From positions 4,203 through 68,202 of the forward strand of contig JBMYKD010000009.1 of the NCBI GenBank assembly GCA_049595035.1: a stretch of DNA of 64,000 nucleotides, in the 5' to 3' direction. Numbering within the stretch: position 1 is the stretch's first letter; each line of letters opens with the position of its first letter. Both the position numbers and the translations under genes were made by a program. Under the pieces are notes generated by a model, which saw nothing but the letters and a program-made list of their open reading frames with translations, was not told the DNA's origin and ran no database searches. Source of the stretch: UBA12202 sp049595035 (GTDB lineage: Bacteria > Pseudomonadota > Alphaproteobacteria > Puniceispirillales > UBA1172). This document shows positions 1-9,329 of the stretch, one piece after another.

Positions 1-61
1 TCTTATAAAGATAACCTTATTAGCATTTTGCTTTTTTTGAAACCCTAATTATATTGATGAC

Positions 62-2977
62 ATGCCAGATACATCACTTTCTTCCGTAAGCCCTTCCATG
101 CTTAAATCTATCAGTGTCAAAGGGGCGCGTGAACATAACCTGAAGAACATTTCGGTAGACCTGCCGCGTGATCGATTCGTTGTTATCACTGGTTTATCAG
201 GTTCCGGAAAATCCAGCCTCGCCTTTGATACGATCTATTCAGAAGGCCAGCGTCGGTATGTGGAATCGCTTTCTGCCTATGCTAGGCAGTTTCTAGAAAT
301 GATGCAAAAACCTGATGTTGATCTGATAGAAGGTTTGTCACCGGCTATTTCTATTGAACAGAAAACAACCTCTCGCAACCCCAGATCAACTGTTGGAACA
401 GTAACGGAAATTTATGATTACATGCGGCTTTTATGGGCGCGTGTTGGAATTCCCTACTCCCCGGCAACAGGTCTGCCTATCAAAAGCCAGTCGGTTAGCC
501 AGATGGTGGATGCCCTGATGGCGATGGATGACGGGGTGCGGCTTTATTTGTTGGCTCCGGTGGTGCGCGGTCGTAAGGGAGAATATCGCAAAGAATTAGC
601 CAGCTATCACGCAGCTGGATTTCAGAGGGTTAAAATTGATGGCCAGATATATGATATGGAAACCCTGCCCGACCTAGATAAAAAGAAAAAACATGACATT
701 TCCCTTGTGGTTGACAGAATAGTTATCCGTCATGAAGATGAAGACTTACCTTCCCGGCTGGCGGATTCAACAGAAACAGCATTAAAACTCGCTGATGGTC
801 TGATGATTGCTGAAAATGCCGATGATGCATCAGAACTTGTATTTTCAGCGCGGTTTTCCTGTCCGGTAAGCGGTTTTTCCATTGATGAAATTGAACCAAG
901 ATTATTTTCCTTTAATAATCCATATGGCGCTTGTCCTGACTGTGACGGACTTGGAAAAACAAGTCATTTTGATGCCCAGTTAGTTGTTCCTAATACCAGC
1001 AAATCCCTGTCTGATGGTGCTGTTGCGCCTTGGGCATCTGGCACGGCAAAATATTACCAGCAAACATTTATGTCATTGGCGCGACATTATGGATTTTCTA
1101 TGACAACCAATTTTGATCAACTAGATGAAAATCACCGTCATGTCATTCTTTATGGCTCTGGCTCAGAAAATGTTGTTATGGAATATGATGATGGGCTTAG
1201 GTCTTATCGTACAAAAAAGCCTTTTGAAGGTGTCATCCCTAACTTGCAACGACGCATGCGGGAAACGGATTCATCATGGATCAGGGAAGAATTAGGGAAA
1301 TATCAGGCTGATCATCCCTGTGATAGCTGTGGCGGTAAACGGTTAAAACCGGAATCTTTGGCCGTTAAGGTGGCAGATAAAGATATCGCCGATATATCAA
1401 CCCTGTCTATTGGTGATGCCTTGGATTGGTTTGGGTCTGTATCTGAAAAACTCAGCCAGCAGGAAAACGTCATTGCCTCACGCATATTGAAAGAAATTCT
1501 GGAAAGACTGACTTTCCTGACGAATGTCGGGCTAAGTTACCTGTCTTTGGGACGATCATCTGGCACGTTATCAGGTGGCGAATCACAACGGATCAGACTG
1601 GCATCACAAATTGGTTCAGGCTTAACAGGTGTACTTTATGTGCTTGATGAGCCGTCAATCGGTCTGCACCAACGTGATAATGATCGTTTGATCAGTACAC
1701 TAAAACGATTGCGGGACTTGGGAAATACTGTTCTGGTTGTTGAACATGACGAAGAGGCTATTCTTGCCGCGGATCATGTGATTGATATGGGGCCAGGGGC
1801 AGGTATTCACGGTGGTGAAGTTATTGCTGAAGGCAAGCCGGATGATATTGTGACACATCCGGAATCCCTAACAGGTAAATATTTATCAGGAATAGAAGAA
1901 ATCGCTATTCCGGACAAACGCCGGAAACGGAAAAAAGATAAATCCATCACCATTAAGGGCGCAACTGGCAATAATTTAAAGCATATCAATGTTGATTTTC
2001 CTCTTGGGCTTCTAACCTGTGTAACAGGTGTTTCTGGTGGTGGAAAATCTACCCTAGTTCTGGAAACATTATGGAAAACCATGGCCAGACGCCTACATAA
2101 TGCGCGTGAAGTGCCTGCTCCACTTGAAAAAATAGATGGATTGCATCAAGTGGATAAAGTGGTTGATATTGATCAATCCCCTATTGGAAGAACTCCGCGA
2201 TCAAATCCAGCGACTTACACAGGTGCATTTACGCCAATAAGAGAATGGTTTGCCAGCCTGCCTGAATCCCGTACGCGCGGTTATAATCCCGGACGGTTTA
2301 GTTTCAATGTAAAAGGCGGCAGGTGCGAATCCTGTCAGGGCGATGGTCTAATCAAAATTGAAATGCATTTTTTGCCTGATGTTTATGTGACATGTGAACA
2401 ATGCAAGGGCAAGAGGTATAATCGTGAAACATTAGAAATAATGTGGAGAAACAAATCAATAGCCGACGTTCTTGACATGACAATTGATGATGGGGTGCAG
2501 TTTTTCAAAGCGGTTCCATCGGTACGCGATAAGCTGGTTACCATGCAACGTGTGGGTCTTGGTTATATCAAGATAGGCCAGCAGGCCACTACCCTGTCTG
2601 GTGGTGAAGCACAGCGCATCAAATTATCTAAAGAATTGTCACGCCGGGCGACAGGCCGGACAGTCTATATTCTGGATGAACCGACCACGGGACTTCATTT
2701 TGAAGATATTCGTCGTCTGATGGCTGTTTTGCAGGAACTGGTCGAAAGTGGAAATACCGTGATCGTGATTGAACATAACCTTGATGTTGTTAAAACAGCT
2801 GACTGGATTATTGATATCGGCCCCGAAGGTGGCGATGGTGGTGGACAGGTCGTTGCTATCGGCACACCGGAGGATATCATCAAAAATGAAGCCTCCATTA
2901 CAGGAGCCTATCTGAAAACCCTGATGGATAGGCAGGTAGGCCGGAAACGCCAAAATCAGGCTTTAACTGGATCATGA
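62..2977 (+). CDS. uvrA: UvrA, excinuclease ABC subunit A
   Basis: UvrA is the damage-recognition ATPase of nucleotide excision repair; it loads UvrB onto lesions in the cytoplasm. The 971 residues match the usual family length. Both ABC modules are intact: Walker A GLSGSGKSS near residue 45 and GVSGGGKST near residue 660, with two signatures (LSGGESQRIRLA and LSGGEAQRIKLS) each followed by a DEP Walker B. Zinc-finger cysteine pairs are present (CPDCDGLG, and CESCQGDG with CEQCKGKR). No clear Shine-Dalgarno precedes the ATG; a second ATG at position 101 would still keep the family start (SVKGAREHNL). The last 4 nt overlap the trmFO start, so the two genes are probably co-transcribed. Only 61 bases lie upstream, so an SOS box cannot be judged. 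Confidence 0.97.
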   Translation: MPDTSLSSVSPSMLKSISVKGAREHNLKNISVDLPRDRFVVITGLSGSGKSSLAFDTIYSEGQRRYVESLSAYARQFLEMMQKPDVDLIEGLSPAISIEQKTTSRNPRSTVGTVTEIYDYMRLLWARVGIPYSPATGLPIKSQSVSQMVDALMAMDDGVRLYLLAPVVRGRKGEYRKELASYHAAGFQRVKIDGQIYDMETLPDLDKKKKHDISLVVDRIVIRHEDEDLPSRLADSTETALKLADGLMIAENADDASELVFSARFSCPVSGFSIDEIEPRLFSFNNPYGACPDCDGLGKTSHFDAQLVVPNTSKSLSDGAVAPWASGTAKYYQQTFMSLARHYGFSMTTNFDQLDENHRHVILYGSGSENVVMEYDDGLRSYRTKKPFEGVIPNLQRRMRETDSSWIREELGKYQADHPCDSCGGKRLKPESLAVKVADKDIADISTLSIGDALDWFGSVSEKLSQQENVIASRILKEILERLTFLTNVGLSYLSLGRSSGTLSGGESQRIRLASQIGSGLTGVLYVLDEPSIGLHQRDNDRLISTLKRLRDLGNTVLVVEHDEEAILAADHVIDMGPGAGIHGGEVIAEGKPDDIVTHPESLTGKYLSGIEEIAIPDKRRKRKKDKSITIKGATGNNLKHINVDFPLGLLTCVTGVSGGGKSTLVLETLWKTMARRLHNAREVPAPLEKIDGLHQVDKVVDIDQSPIGRTPRSNPATYTGAFTPIREWFASLPESRTRGYNPGRFSFNVKGGRCESCQGDGLIKIEMHFLPDVYVTCEQCKGKRYNRETLEIMWRNKSIADVLDMTIDDGVQFFKAVPSVRDKLVTMQRVGLGYIKIGQQATTLSGGEAQRIKLSKELSRRATGRTVYILDEPTTGLHFEDIRRLMAVLQELVESGNTVIVIEHNLDVVKTADWIIDIGPEGGDGGGQVVAIGTPEDIIKNEASITGAYLKTLMDRQVGRKRQNQALTGS

Positions 2978-4329
2978 TGCGGCCTGTTCATATTATCGGT
3001 GGCGGTCTTGCCGGGTCTGAAGCGGCATGGCAGCTGGCAGAACAGCAGGTTCCTGTCATTCTTTATGAAATGCGCCCCCAACAGGGAACTGATGTTCATC
3101 AAACAGAACATCTGGCAGAATTAGTCTGTTCAAACTCTTTCCGGTCTGATGATCATCAGGCCAATGCGGTTGGGGTCTTGCATCAGGAAATGCGGGAACT
3201 GAACTCGCTCATTATGCGAATGGCCGATGAACATGCGGTGCCTGCCGGCGGGGCATTAGCGGTTGACCGTGATGGATTTGCCTTTGCAGTTAGCCAGATG
3301 ATTGAAAATCACCCGATGATATCGTTAAAACGTCAGGAAATACCTTCTCTTGATATGTTTACAGATGAACCTGTCATTGTTGCTACCGGCCCCCTCACCT
3401 CAAGTCCATTGGCGCATTCTATCAGATCATTAACCGGTGAGGATGATCTGGCCTTTTTTGATGCCATTGCCCCTATTATCTATCGGGATAGTCTGGATAT
3501 GACCAAAGCATGGTTTCAATCCCGATATGATAAAGGAACTGGTAAGGATTATATCAACTGTCCACTAGATGAACATCAATATGCTGATTTTATTGCGGCA
3601 TTGCTATCGGCAGAAAAAATAACCTTTCATGAATGGGAAGCCAATACCCCCTATTTTGAAGGCTGTATGCCCATCGAAGTCATGGCAGAACGTGGAATTG
3701 ATACGCCGCGGTTTGGCCCGATGAAACCTATTGGACTGACTGATCCCAATACAGGCAAACGGCCTTATGCCGTTATACAGTTAAGGCAGGATAACGCCCT
3801 TGCCACCTTGTTCAATATGGTCGGGTTTCAGACAAAAATGAAATATGCCGAACAGGTGCGTGTTTTTCGGATGATACCGGGGCTAGAACAGGCCGAGTTT
3901 GCAAGATTAGGCGGATTGCATCGCAATACCTTTATTCGCTCTCCTATTTTACTGGATGAACAATTACGACTGAAAACACAGCCACATATCCGTTTTGCCG
4001 GTCAGATCACTGGCGTCGAAGGTTATGTGGAATCGGCGGCAACCGGATTAATGGCTGGCCGCATGGCCGCCGCAGATGCCTATAATAGCATCTTTACCCT
4101 GCCACCTGTTGAAACGGCTCATGGTGCTTTGCTGAATCATATTACATCAGGGGCTGAAAGCGATAGTTTCCAGCCTATGAACATCAATTTCGGGTTGTTC
4201 CCACCACCAACAGAAAGCGAATCTGTTATCATCACTGCCAATGGGAAACGCCGGAAGCTAAAAGGTCTGGATAGAAAAGCGTTTATGGCCAATCGTGCGC
4301 TTACTGCTCTCGCGTCATGGTCGACCTAA
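2974..4329 (+). CDS. trmFO: TrmFO, folate-dependent tRNA m5U54 methyltransferase
   Basis: This enzyme makes 5-methyluridine at position 54 of tRNA, using methylenetetrahydrofolate as carbon donor and FAD. The 451 residues match the family length. The N-terminal GGGLAGSEAAWQLA dinucleotide-binding motif, the NSFRSD motif, EGCMPIEVMAERG and the C-terminal GQITGVEGYVESAATGLMAGR flavin motif are all characteristic. It overlaps the uvrA stop by 4 nt (ATGA), which suggests translational coupling. Its stop overlaps the stop of the convergent squalene/phytoene synthase-family gene by 4 nt, leaving no room for a dedicated terminator between them. Confidence 0.96.
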   Translation: MMRPVHIIGGGLAGSEAAWQLAEQQVPVILYEMRPQQGTDVHQTEHLAELVCSNSFRSDDHQANAVGVLHQEMRELNSLIMRMADEHAVPAGGALAVDRDGFAFAVSQMIENHPMISLKRQEIPSLDMFTDEPVIVATGPLTSSPLAHSIRSLTGEDDLAFFDAIAPIIYRDSLDMTKAWFQSRYDKGTGKDYINCPLDEHQYADFIAALLSAEKITFHEWEANTPYFEGCMPIEVMAERGIDTPRFGPMKPIGLTDPNTGKRPYAVIQLRQDNALATLFNMVGFQTKMKYAEQVRVFRMIPGLEQAEFARLGGLHRNTFIRSPILLDEQLRLKTQPHIRFAGQITGVEGYVESAATGLMAGRMAAADAYNSIFTLPPVETAHGALLNHITSGAESDSFQPMNINFGLFPPPTESESVIITANGKRRKLKGLDRKAFMANRALTALASWST

Positions 4330-4943
4330 ATATTCCGAAATAATACAGCCATCGTCATTTTTAAAGCCAGCATGGGTCTCTGATCCGGGTAATATAATCG
4401 CGGCGGGTCTTGGGTTAGCCAGCTGATTAATCGAAATAGCATATGTTTTCCGGAATAGGCCTGATGATCCGTATCTGCTTTCCCAAGAAGGGTTTGATCC
4501 AGCACATGAAGCATTAAGGCTTCTTTTTGATGATCTTGTCTTTCCCCATTTGCCTGATCGGTATATGAAATCAGCTGATTTGCCACCATGTGATGCCAGA
4601 TCGCCAGCGCTTTCGCTTTTGGTGCGCCACCACTTAACAGGGAAATCATCTGATTTAAAGTATCAGTTATGGCCAGAAGAATATCCGGATGGGATGTTTT
4701 CAATGCCAGCAATCGGTCTGCAAGAGGCACAGACTGACTGGCCTGATTTGTGATCGCATCACGCCACCACGCCAGCCTGACTGCCGCAATCATAGCTTCA
4801 TTAGCATAAGTGGCACGCCTGCCTTCCAGCCATAAGAGAAACAGATCACTATAAATTGGCCTATGTCGGTATGGTATAAAGGTGAGAGCAAGCGCAAGAG
4901 CCGGAAATTCATGGCGAAGAGAAGACACGCTACTTTCTGCCAT
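4326..4943 (-). CDS. Squalene/phytoene synthase family protein
   Basis: The N-terminal half (YSDLFLLWLEGRRATYANEAMIAAVRLAWWRDAI) carries the 'RLAWWRDA' signature of the squalene/phytoene synthase fold, as in NDUFAF6-like alphaproteobacterial proteins. At 205 residues it is shorter than carotenoid synthases (about 280-300), and I see no second aspartate-rich motif, so prenyl-transferase activity is doubtful. The gene overlaps the Mth938-like gene upstream by one base at the stop/start junction. That neighbour is the bacterial relative of NDUFAF3, and NDUFAF6 and NDUFAF3 are both complex I assembly factors in mitochondria. The pairing hints at a shared role in respiratory complex assembly, but this is inference. 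Confidence 0.75.
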   Translation of the reverse strand: MAESSVSSLRHEFPALALALTFIPYRHRPIYSDLFLLWLEGRRATYANEAMIAAVRLAWWRDAITNQASQSVPLADRLLALKTSHPDILLAITDTLNQMISLLSGGAPKAKALAIWHHMVANQLISYTDQANGERQDHQKEALMLHVLDQTLLGKADTDHQAYSGKHMLFRLISWLTQDPPRLYYPDQRPMLALKMTMAVLFRNI

Positions 4944-5344
4944 TATTCACCTGTTTTCTTGCTTGCTGGTGCCGCTATCATTGCCACTTTGCGGCCTTCT
5001 GATAAAAGCAGATTCCATGTCCGACATGCCGCACCTGTTGGTAGAACCTCGCCTTTTAGTCCTATTTGTTGCAATTTTTTTCGTAAATCTATGAAAGGGT
5101 GGCTCATCACCTCACCAATGCCAATAATCAGTAGATGTGGGTCTTCATCAAGACTTGAAAAAATATTCAGATCATCAGGTGTCATCGTACCATGATCAGA
5201 TAAGGCGATATCAGTGATGGTGTAGCCGACCGCATCAGCACCAAGAATAGCAATAGCACTGTCAAACCGAATATGATCTATGGTAAATCCATCCTGATCA
5301 TAATCGGTAATAATTGGGGTGTCTGTATTATGATGTTTTGTCAT
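4943..5344 (-). CDS. Mth938-like (NDUFAF3/DUF498) domain protein
   Basis: This 133-residue protein is recognised by the conserved C-terminal block TGAACRTWNLLLSEGRKVAMI of the Mth938/NDUFAF3 family and by HLLIIGIGE in the middle. Mitochondrial NDUFAF3 helps assemble complex I; the role of bacterial homologues is not settled. I place the start at the ATG at 5344, which reads MTKHHNTDTP and overlaps the end of secF by 17 nt. The frame stays open upstream, but that part lies inside secF and looks non-natural. It follows secD-secF in the same direction, the order seen in many alphaproteobacteria, and precedes the squalene/phytoene synthase-family gene without a gap. Confidence 0.85.
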   Translation of the reverse strand: MTKHHNTDTPIITDYDQDGFTIDHIRFDSAIAILGADAVGYTITDIALSDHGTMTPDDLNIFSSLDEDPHLLIIGIGEVMSHPFIDLRKKLQQIGLKGEVLPTGAACRTWNLLLSEGRKVAMIAAPASKKTGE

Positions 5345-6287
5345 TGCGTTCATGTGTAGGTAGCATGTCATCATCATCGGAAGGCCGCAGGTCAAACCGT
5401 GATAAAATGGTCGAAGCGACATAAATGGAAGAATAAGTACCAATAATGACGCCCCAGATCATAGCCAACGCAAATCCACCAAGAACAGCCCCACCAAAGA
5501 AATAGATTGCTAATAGCGCGATTAATGTGGTGAGTGATGTCATTAACGTTCGGGAAATCGTCTGGCTGAGGGAGTTATTGATTATCGTATCATTATCCCA
5601 TGATTTATATTTTTTCAGATTATCCCTGATCCGGTCAAATATCACCACGGTATCATTAATGGAATAACCGGCAATAGTTAATAATGCTGCCACTGTCGCT
5701 AGATTGAACTCAATTCCAGTAAGAGCAAACAATCCAATGGTCGTGATAATATCATGAGCCAAGGCCAGAATGGCTGATACCGCAAACGGCCATTCGAAAC
5801 GGAACCAGATATAGACCATAATTGATCCCAGAGCAGCAATAACGGCGTAAATGGCATTCTGTTTTAGCTCATCACCCACAACCGCACCAACAAACTCCGT
5901 TCGTCTGATTTCATACCGGTCTGCAATCTGTTCCTGAACAAGCTGAATGGCCTGTTTATTGGCATCACTCAAATTGGTGGCCATACCTTCATCCTGGGAC
6001 TGAACACGGATTAATACTTCACGTTCACTACCAAATTCCTGCAGAGAAATATCGCCAAGTTCCAGTTCACTAAGTTCTTTGCGCAAAGATTCAACATTGG
6101 CCGCGCCTTCTAGTGTTTTTACTTCAATGACAAATCCACCGCGAAAATCAATGCCGGTATTCAAACCAACGAATAACCAGAACAGAATTGATCCTGCTAT
6201 CAGTATTCCTGAAAAACCTGATGCTATGCCCCTGCCCTTCATGAAAGGGATGGTCAGATTTGAAGGAAGAAATCTCAATAAAGCCAT
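5328..6287 (-). CDS. secF: SecF, protein-export membrane protein
   Basis: SecF is a subunit of the SecDF complex, which uses the proton motive force to complete Sec-dependent export across the inner membrane. The 319 residues show an N-terminal membrane segment, the periplasmic P4 domain starting GLNTGIDFRGGFVIEV, then five hydrophobic segments with the family motif TIAGYSINDTVVIFDRIR. It lies 4 nt after secD and overlaps the Mth938-like gene at its 3' end, so yajC-secD-secF-Mth938-phytoene synthase-like forms one operon. Confidence 0.96.
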   Translation of the reverse strand: MALLRFLPSNLTIPFMKGRGIASGFSGILIAGSILFWLFVGLNTGIDFRGGFVIEVKTLEGAANVESLRKELSELELGDISLQEFGSEREVLIRVQSQDEGMATNLSDANKQAIQLVQEQIADRYEIRRTEFVGAVVGDELKQNAIYAVIAALGSIMVYIWFRFEWPFAVSAILALAHDIITTIGLFALTGIEFNLATVAALLTIAGYSINDTVVIFDRIRDNLKKYKSWDNDTIINNSLSQTISRTLMTSLTTLIALLAIYFFGGAVLGGFALAMIWGVIIGTYSSIYVASTILSRFDLRPSDDDDMLPTHERNDKTS

Positions 6288-6291
6288 ATCA

Positions 6292-7863
6292 CTAAGCTCC
6301 CATATCCTGTTTTGGAATCAGGATGCTATCTGGTTTCTTCATATTTATCCAAAGAGCAAGAAGCACACGCATAACAATAATGGTGGAAAACATGGATGAA
6401 ACAACCCCGACGGAAATGGTCACAGAAAATCCCTTAATGGGGCCTGAGCCAAGAAAATAAAGGAATAATGCCGCCGCTAATGTTGTCAGATTGGCATCAA
6501 TAATGGTGCCGGTAGCCTGATCAAAACCCGTCTTGAAAGCAGTGGAAAGTTTTCTTCCTGCACGGAGTTCTTCTTTGATCCGCTCGAAAATAATAATATT
6601 GGCATCAACCGCCATACCAATGGTGAGAACAATCCCAGCAATGCCGGGCAAGGTTAAGGTCGCCCCAAGGACAGAAAGTTGCCCATATAACAGAAGCATA
6701 TTGATAAAGACGGCAATGACAGCAAGGCATCCGATCATCCCATAACTGGAAATCATGAATAAAGCGACGCCGGCAAGACCGACTATTGATGCGATCTGAC
6801 CGGCTTTGATGGAATCACTTCCAAGCCCGGGGCCAACAGACCGTTCTTCGACCACCAGAAGAGGTGCAGGTAATGCACCAGAACGCAAAAGCAGGGACAA
6901 TTCATTGGTTTCTTCAACAGAAAAGCCACCGGATATTTGCCCATTTGCAAAAATCTGTGATCTGATTACTGGTGCAGAAACGACTTCATCATCAAGCACT
7001 ATGGCAAAAGGACGGCCAATATTCTGTGCCGTCACACGGCCAAAACGTTCTGCGCCCGTAGAATTAAGCGTAAAAGCAACAACCGCTTCATTGGTTTGAC
7101 CATCAAAGGATGGGCGAGCATCTTCAAGCATTTCACCACTAATCAGAACACGCTTATTCAGTAGATAATGTTGGTCAGGATTATCCCGAGCAGGCAATAA
7201 CTCAGACCCCGGAGGCACGCGACCAGATGCTTTTGCTGATTCTGCCGATGTTGATATATCAACAAGCTGAAAACCAAGTTTTGCCGTTTTGCCTAGCAGG
7301 GATTTTACCTGTTCCGGATCATCTACCCCGGGAAGCTGTAACAAAATGCGATTGTTACCTTGCCGTTGAATGATAGGTTCTTTTGTTCCGGTTTCATCAA
7401 CGCGGGCACGCACAATTTCAATCGCCTGACCAACGGTCATTGTCGTTAATTGTGATAGACCAGCATCATCAAAAAATACGGATAAAGTGTTTTCTGACAC
7501 CTGAATCTGCATTTCAGGTGCGATCATTCCATTCAGAATTTCCCTTGCTTCCACAAACTGGAATGCTTCCCTTAACTGGAAGCTGAGGTTATTATCACTC
7601 ACAGAAAGATTGCTGATACCAATGCGTTTATTCCGCAAATTAATCCGGATATTTTCAGCCAGATTATCCATCCGTTCCTGAACAACCGAATCCATATCGA
7701 CTTCAAGCAACAGATATGAACCACCCTGTAAATCGAGGCCAAGATTTATGCCCAGACTGCCATCGTCATTATCTTGAAACATAACCGTGCTTGCGGCCAC
7801 TGATGCCGCCAACAAGACAACGATAATGGTCAGGTTATAAAACCATGAAGAAAGGCGTATCAT
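6292..7863 (-). CDS. secD: SecD, protein-export membrane protein
   Basis: SecD is the partner of SecF in the SecDF translocation motor. The 523 residues show the family order: an N-terminal membrane helix, LGLDLQGGSYLLLEVD, the large periplasmic P1 domain (RVDETGTKEPIIQRQG and RILLQLPGVDDPEQ), and a C-terminal block of membrane helices with IGMAVDANIIIFERIKEE. It begins at an ATG at 7863, 39 nt after the yajC stop, and is followed by secF after 4 nt. Confidence 0.96.
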   Translation of the reverse strand: MIRLSSWFYNLTIIVVLLAASVAASTVMFQDNDDGSLGINLGLDLQGGSYLLLEVDMDSVVQERMDNLAENIRINLRNKRIGISNLSVSDNNLSFQLREAFQFVEAREILNGMIAPEMQIQVSENTLSVFFDDAGLSQLTTMTVGQAIEIVRARVDETGTKEPIIQRQGNNRILLQLPGVDDPEQVKSLLGKTAKLGFQLVDISTSAESAKASGRVPPGSELLPARDNPDQHYLLNKRVLISGEMLEDARPSFDGQTNEAVVAFTLNSTGAERFGRVTAQNIGRPFAIVLDDEVVSAPVIRSQIFANGQISGGFSVEETNELSLLLRSGALPAPLLVVEERSVGPGLGSDSIKAGQIASIVGLAGVALFMISSYGMIGCLAVIAVFINMLLLYGQLSVLGATLTLPGIAGIVLTIGMAVDANIIIFERIKEELRAGRKLSTAFKTGFDQATGTIIDANLTTLAAALFLYFLGSGPIKGFSVTISVGVVSSMFSTIIVMRVLLALWINMKKPDSILIPKQDMGA

Positions 7864-7902
7864 ATCAACCCGCTTTGGATATTTTCAGTGATTAAGAATC
7901 AG

Positions 7903-8268
7903 TTATTTGGCTTTCTGATTAGACTGTTGTGCCCCTGCTGAAAGAACACGCCCATCTTTATCACGGCATTCGGAAATAAAGTGACGCAGAATGCTTACAT
8001 TGACACCTTTTGAGATTTCGACATCTACGGTTTCATTGCCTTCAACCGCTTTTGTTACCTTACCGGAAATACCGCCAGCCGTGATTACGATATCACCCTT
8101 TTTCAGGTTGCTCACCATCATTTGATGTTCTTTTGCCCGTTTTTGTTGTGGTCGGATCAGCAGGAAATAGAAAACAACAAAGATCAGAAAAAATGGCAGA
8201 AGCGCACCTACAATGCCGCCTGTTCCACCTGCGCCTGCAGCTTGTGCATAGGCTGGGGAAATGATCAT
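7903..8268 (-). CDS. yajC: YajC, preprotein translocase accessory subunit
   Basis: YajC is a small inner-membrane protein that co-purifies with SecDF and the Sec translocon. The 121 residues contain one hydrophobic helix (LLPFFLIFVVFYFLLIRPQQKRAKEH, with the typical FLLIRPQQKR end) and a C-terminal beta-rich domain (KKGDIVITAGGISGKV). I place the start at 8268 (MIISPAYAQAAG). A GGAG lies 6 nt before this ATG, and the usual alphaproteobacterial YajC begins in this way. An ATG at 8280 would add four residues but has no ribosome site. It is the first gene of the secretion operon and is divergent from the DUF815 ATPase. Confidence 0.93.
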   Translation of the reverse strand: MIISPAYAQAAGAGGTGGIVGALLPFFLIFVVFYFLLIRPQQKRAKEHQMMVSNLKKGDIVITAGGISGKVTKAVEGNETVDVEISKGVNVSILRHFISECRDKDGRVLSAGAQQSNQKAK

Positions 8269-8370
8269 GAAAAACTCCATTATGTTAATAAAATCGCATC
8301 ACCAACATACAACCATGCGCTGGCGAAAGGCAAATGCAAATGCGCCGTATTGATCATGTTTCAGATAATT

Positions 8371-8387
8371 TAGCATAGAATATGCTA
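8371..8387. promoter_or_regulatory. Perfect inverted repeat, candidate operator between yajC and the DUF815 gene
   Basis: TAGCATA-GAA-TATGCTA is a perfect 7-bp inverted repeat with a 3-nt spacer, in the 160-bp gap between divergent yajC and the DUF815 ATPase. It lies just upstream of a good promoter for the ATPase (8395-8422). No T-run follows it, so it looks more like a protein-binding site than a terminator. No regulator can be named. Confidence 0.4.
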
Positions 8388-8394
8388 ATCCAGA

Positions 8395-8424
8395 TTGACG
8401 ATTGCCATAACGGACGCATAATAA
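8395..8424 (+). promoter_or_regulatory. Candidate sigma70 promoter giving a near-leaderless transcript
   Basis: TTGACG at 8395-8400 is followed, after 16 nt, by CATAAT at 8417-8422 (or, after 18 nt, by TAATAA at 8419-8424). The ATG of the DUF815 gene is at 8429, so transcription would start at or within a few bases of the start codon. No Shine-Dalgarno precedes that ATG, which fits a leaderless message. Confidence 0.5.
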
Positions 8425-8428
8425 AGTT

Positions 8429-9310
8429 ATGAATGAACATAATGAAGATATCCTCACCGAACTTCGCCGTATTGCAGATGCGCTTGAACACCTCACTAAA
8501 ACGGGAACATCGCCTGTTCTGGAAAAAAAGCACTTTGCCTATGTCTGGCATACTAATCCGGATCATTTACAACCGGTTCCTAAGGTTAATCATATACCGC
8601 TTACGCTTTTGCAAGGTATCGATCATCAATCGGATATTCTGTATGAAAATACCCGGCGTTTTGCTAATGGCTTATCTGCTAATAATGCGTTGTTATGGGG
8701 GGCGCGCGGAACAGGCAAATCATCTCTGGTTAAAGCCATACATGCGGATATTGCAAAAACATCAGACATCACATTGATTGAAATTCATCGCGAAGACTTG
8801 GATAGCTTGCCGCGTTTGCTGTCATGCCTAAATCTATATGAAGACAGACGATTCATCGTATTTTGTGATGATCTGGCCTTTGAGGCGGCAGAAACATCCT
8901 ATAAATCGCTAAAAGCTGTTCTGGAGGGCGGTATTGAAGGCAAGCCTGAACACGTTATTTTTTATGCCACATCAAACCGCCGCCATTTGATGGCACGGGA
9001 CATGATTGATAATGAACGTTCGACAGCAATTAATCCATCTGAGGCTATTGACGAAAAAGTATCACTTTCCGATCGTTTTGGTCTATGGCTGGGCTTTCAT
9101 AATGTTGATCAGGATACTTATCTAGCCATGATTACCGCCTATGCCGATGCTATTCATCTGGATAGTGATGCCCAAAAAAGAAAAGAACTGCATCATCAGG
9201 CGCTGGCATGGGCAATCACCCGTGGCAGTCGGTCGGGTCGGGTCGCATGGCAATTCATCACCCATGCCGCGGGTGAAGCCGGAATAACTATTAATCTGTC
9301 ATCCTATTAA
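8429..9310 (+). CDS. DUF815 family AAA+ ATPase
   Basis: This 293-residue AAA+ ATPase has a Walker A (WGARGTGKSSLVKA) near residues 90-103, a Walker B-like FIVFCDDLAFE, and a sensor-type block (VIFYATSNRRHLMARDM). These are the hallmarks of the DUF815 family, which is widespread in proteobacteria and has no established substrate. The N-terminal 60 residues are an amphipathic segment without a known domain. In alphaproteobacteria the gene usually lies next to yajC, as here, where it is divergent. The message is probably leaderless, and a perfect palindrome lies upstream. Confidence 0.85.
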   Translation: MNEHNEDILTELRRIADALEHLTKTGTSPVLEKKHFAYVWHTNPDHLQPVPKVNHIPLTLLQGIDHQSDILYENTRRFANGLSANNALLWGARGTGKSSLVKAIHADIAKTSDITLIEIHREDLDSLPRLLSCLNLYEDRRFIVFCDDLAFEAAETSYKSLKAVLEGGIEGKPEHVIFYATSNRRHLMARDMIDNERSTAINPSEAIDEKVSLSDRFGLWLGFHNVDQDTYLAMITAYADAIHLDSDAQKRKELHHQALAWAITRGSRSGRVAWQFITHAAGEAGITINLSSY

Positions 9311-9329
9311 ATATCAGATCGTTTTAGGT

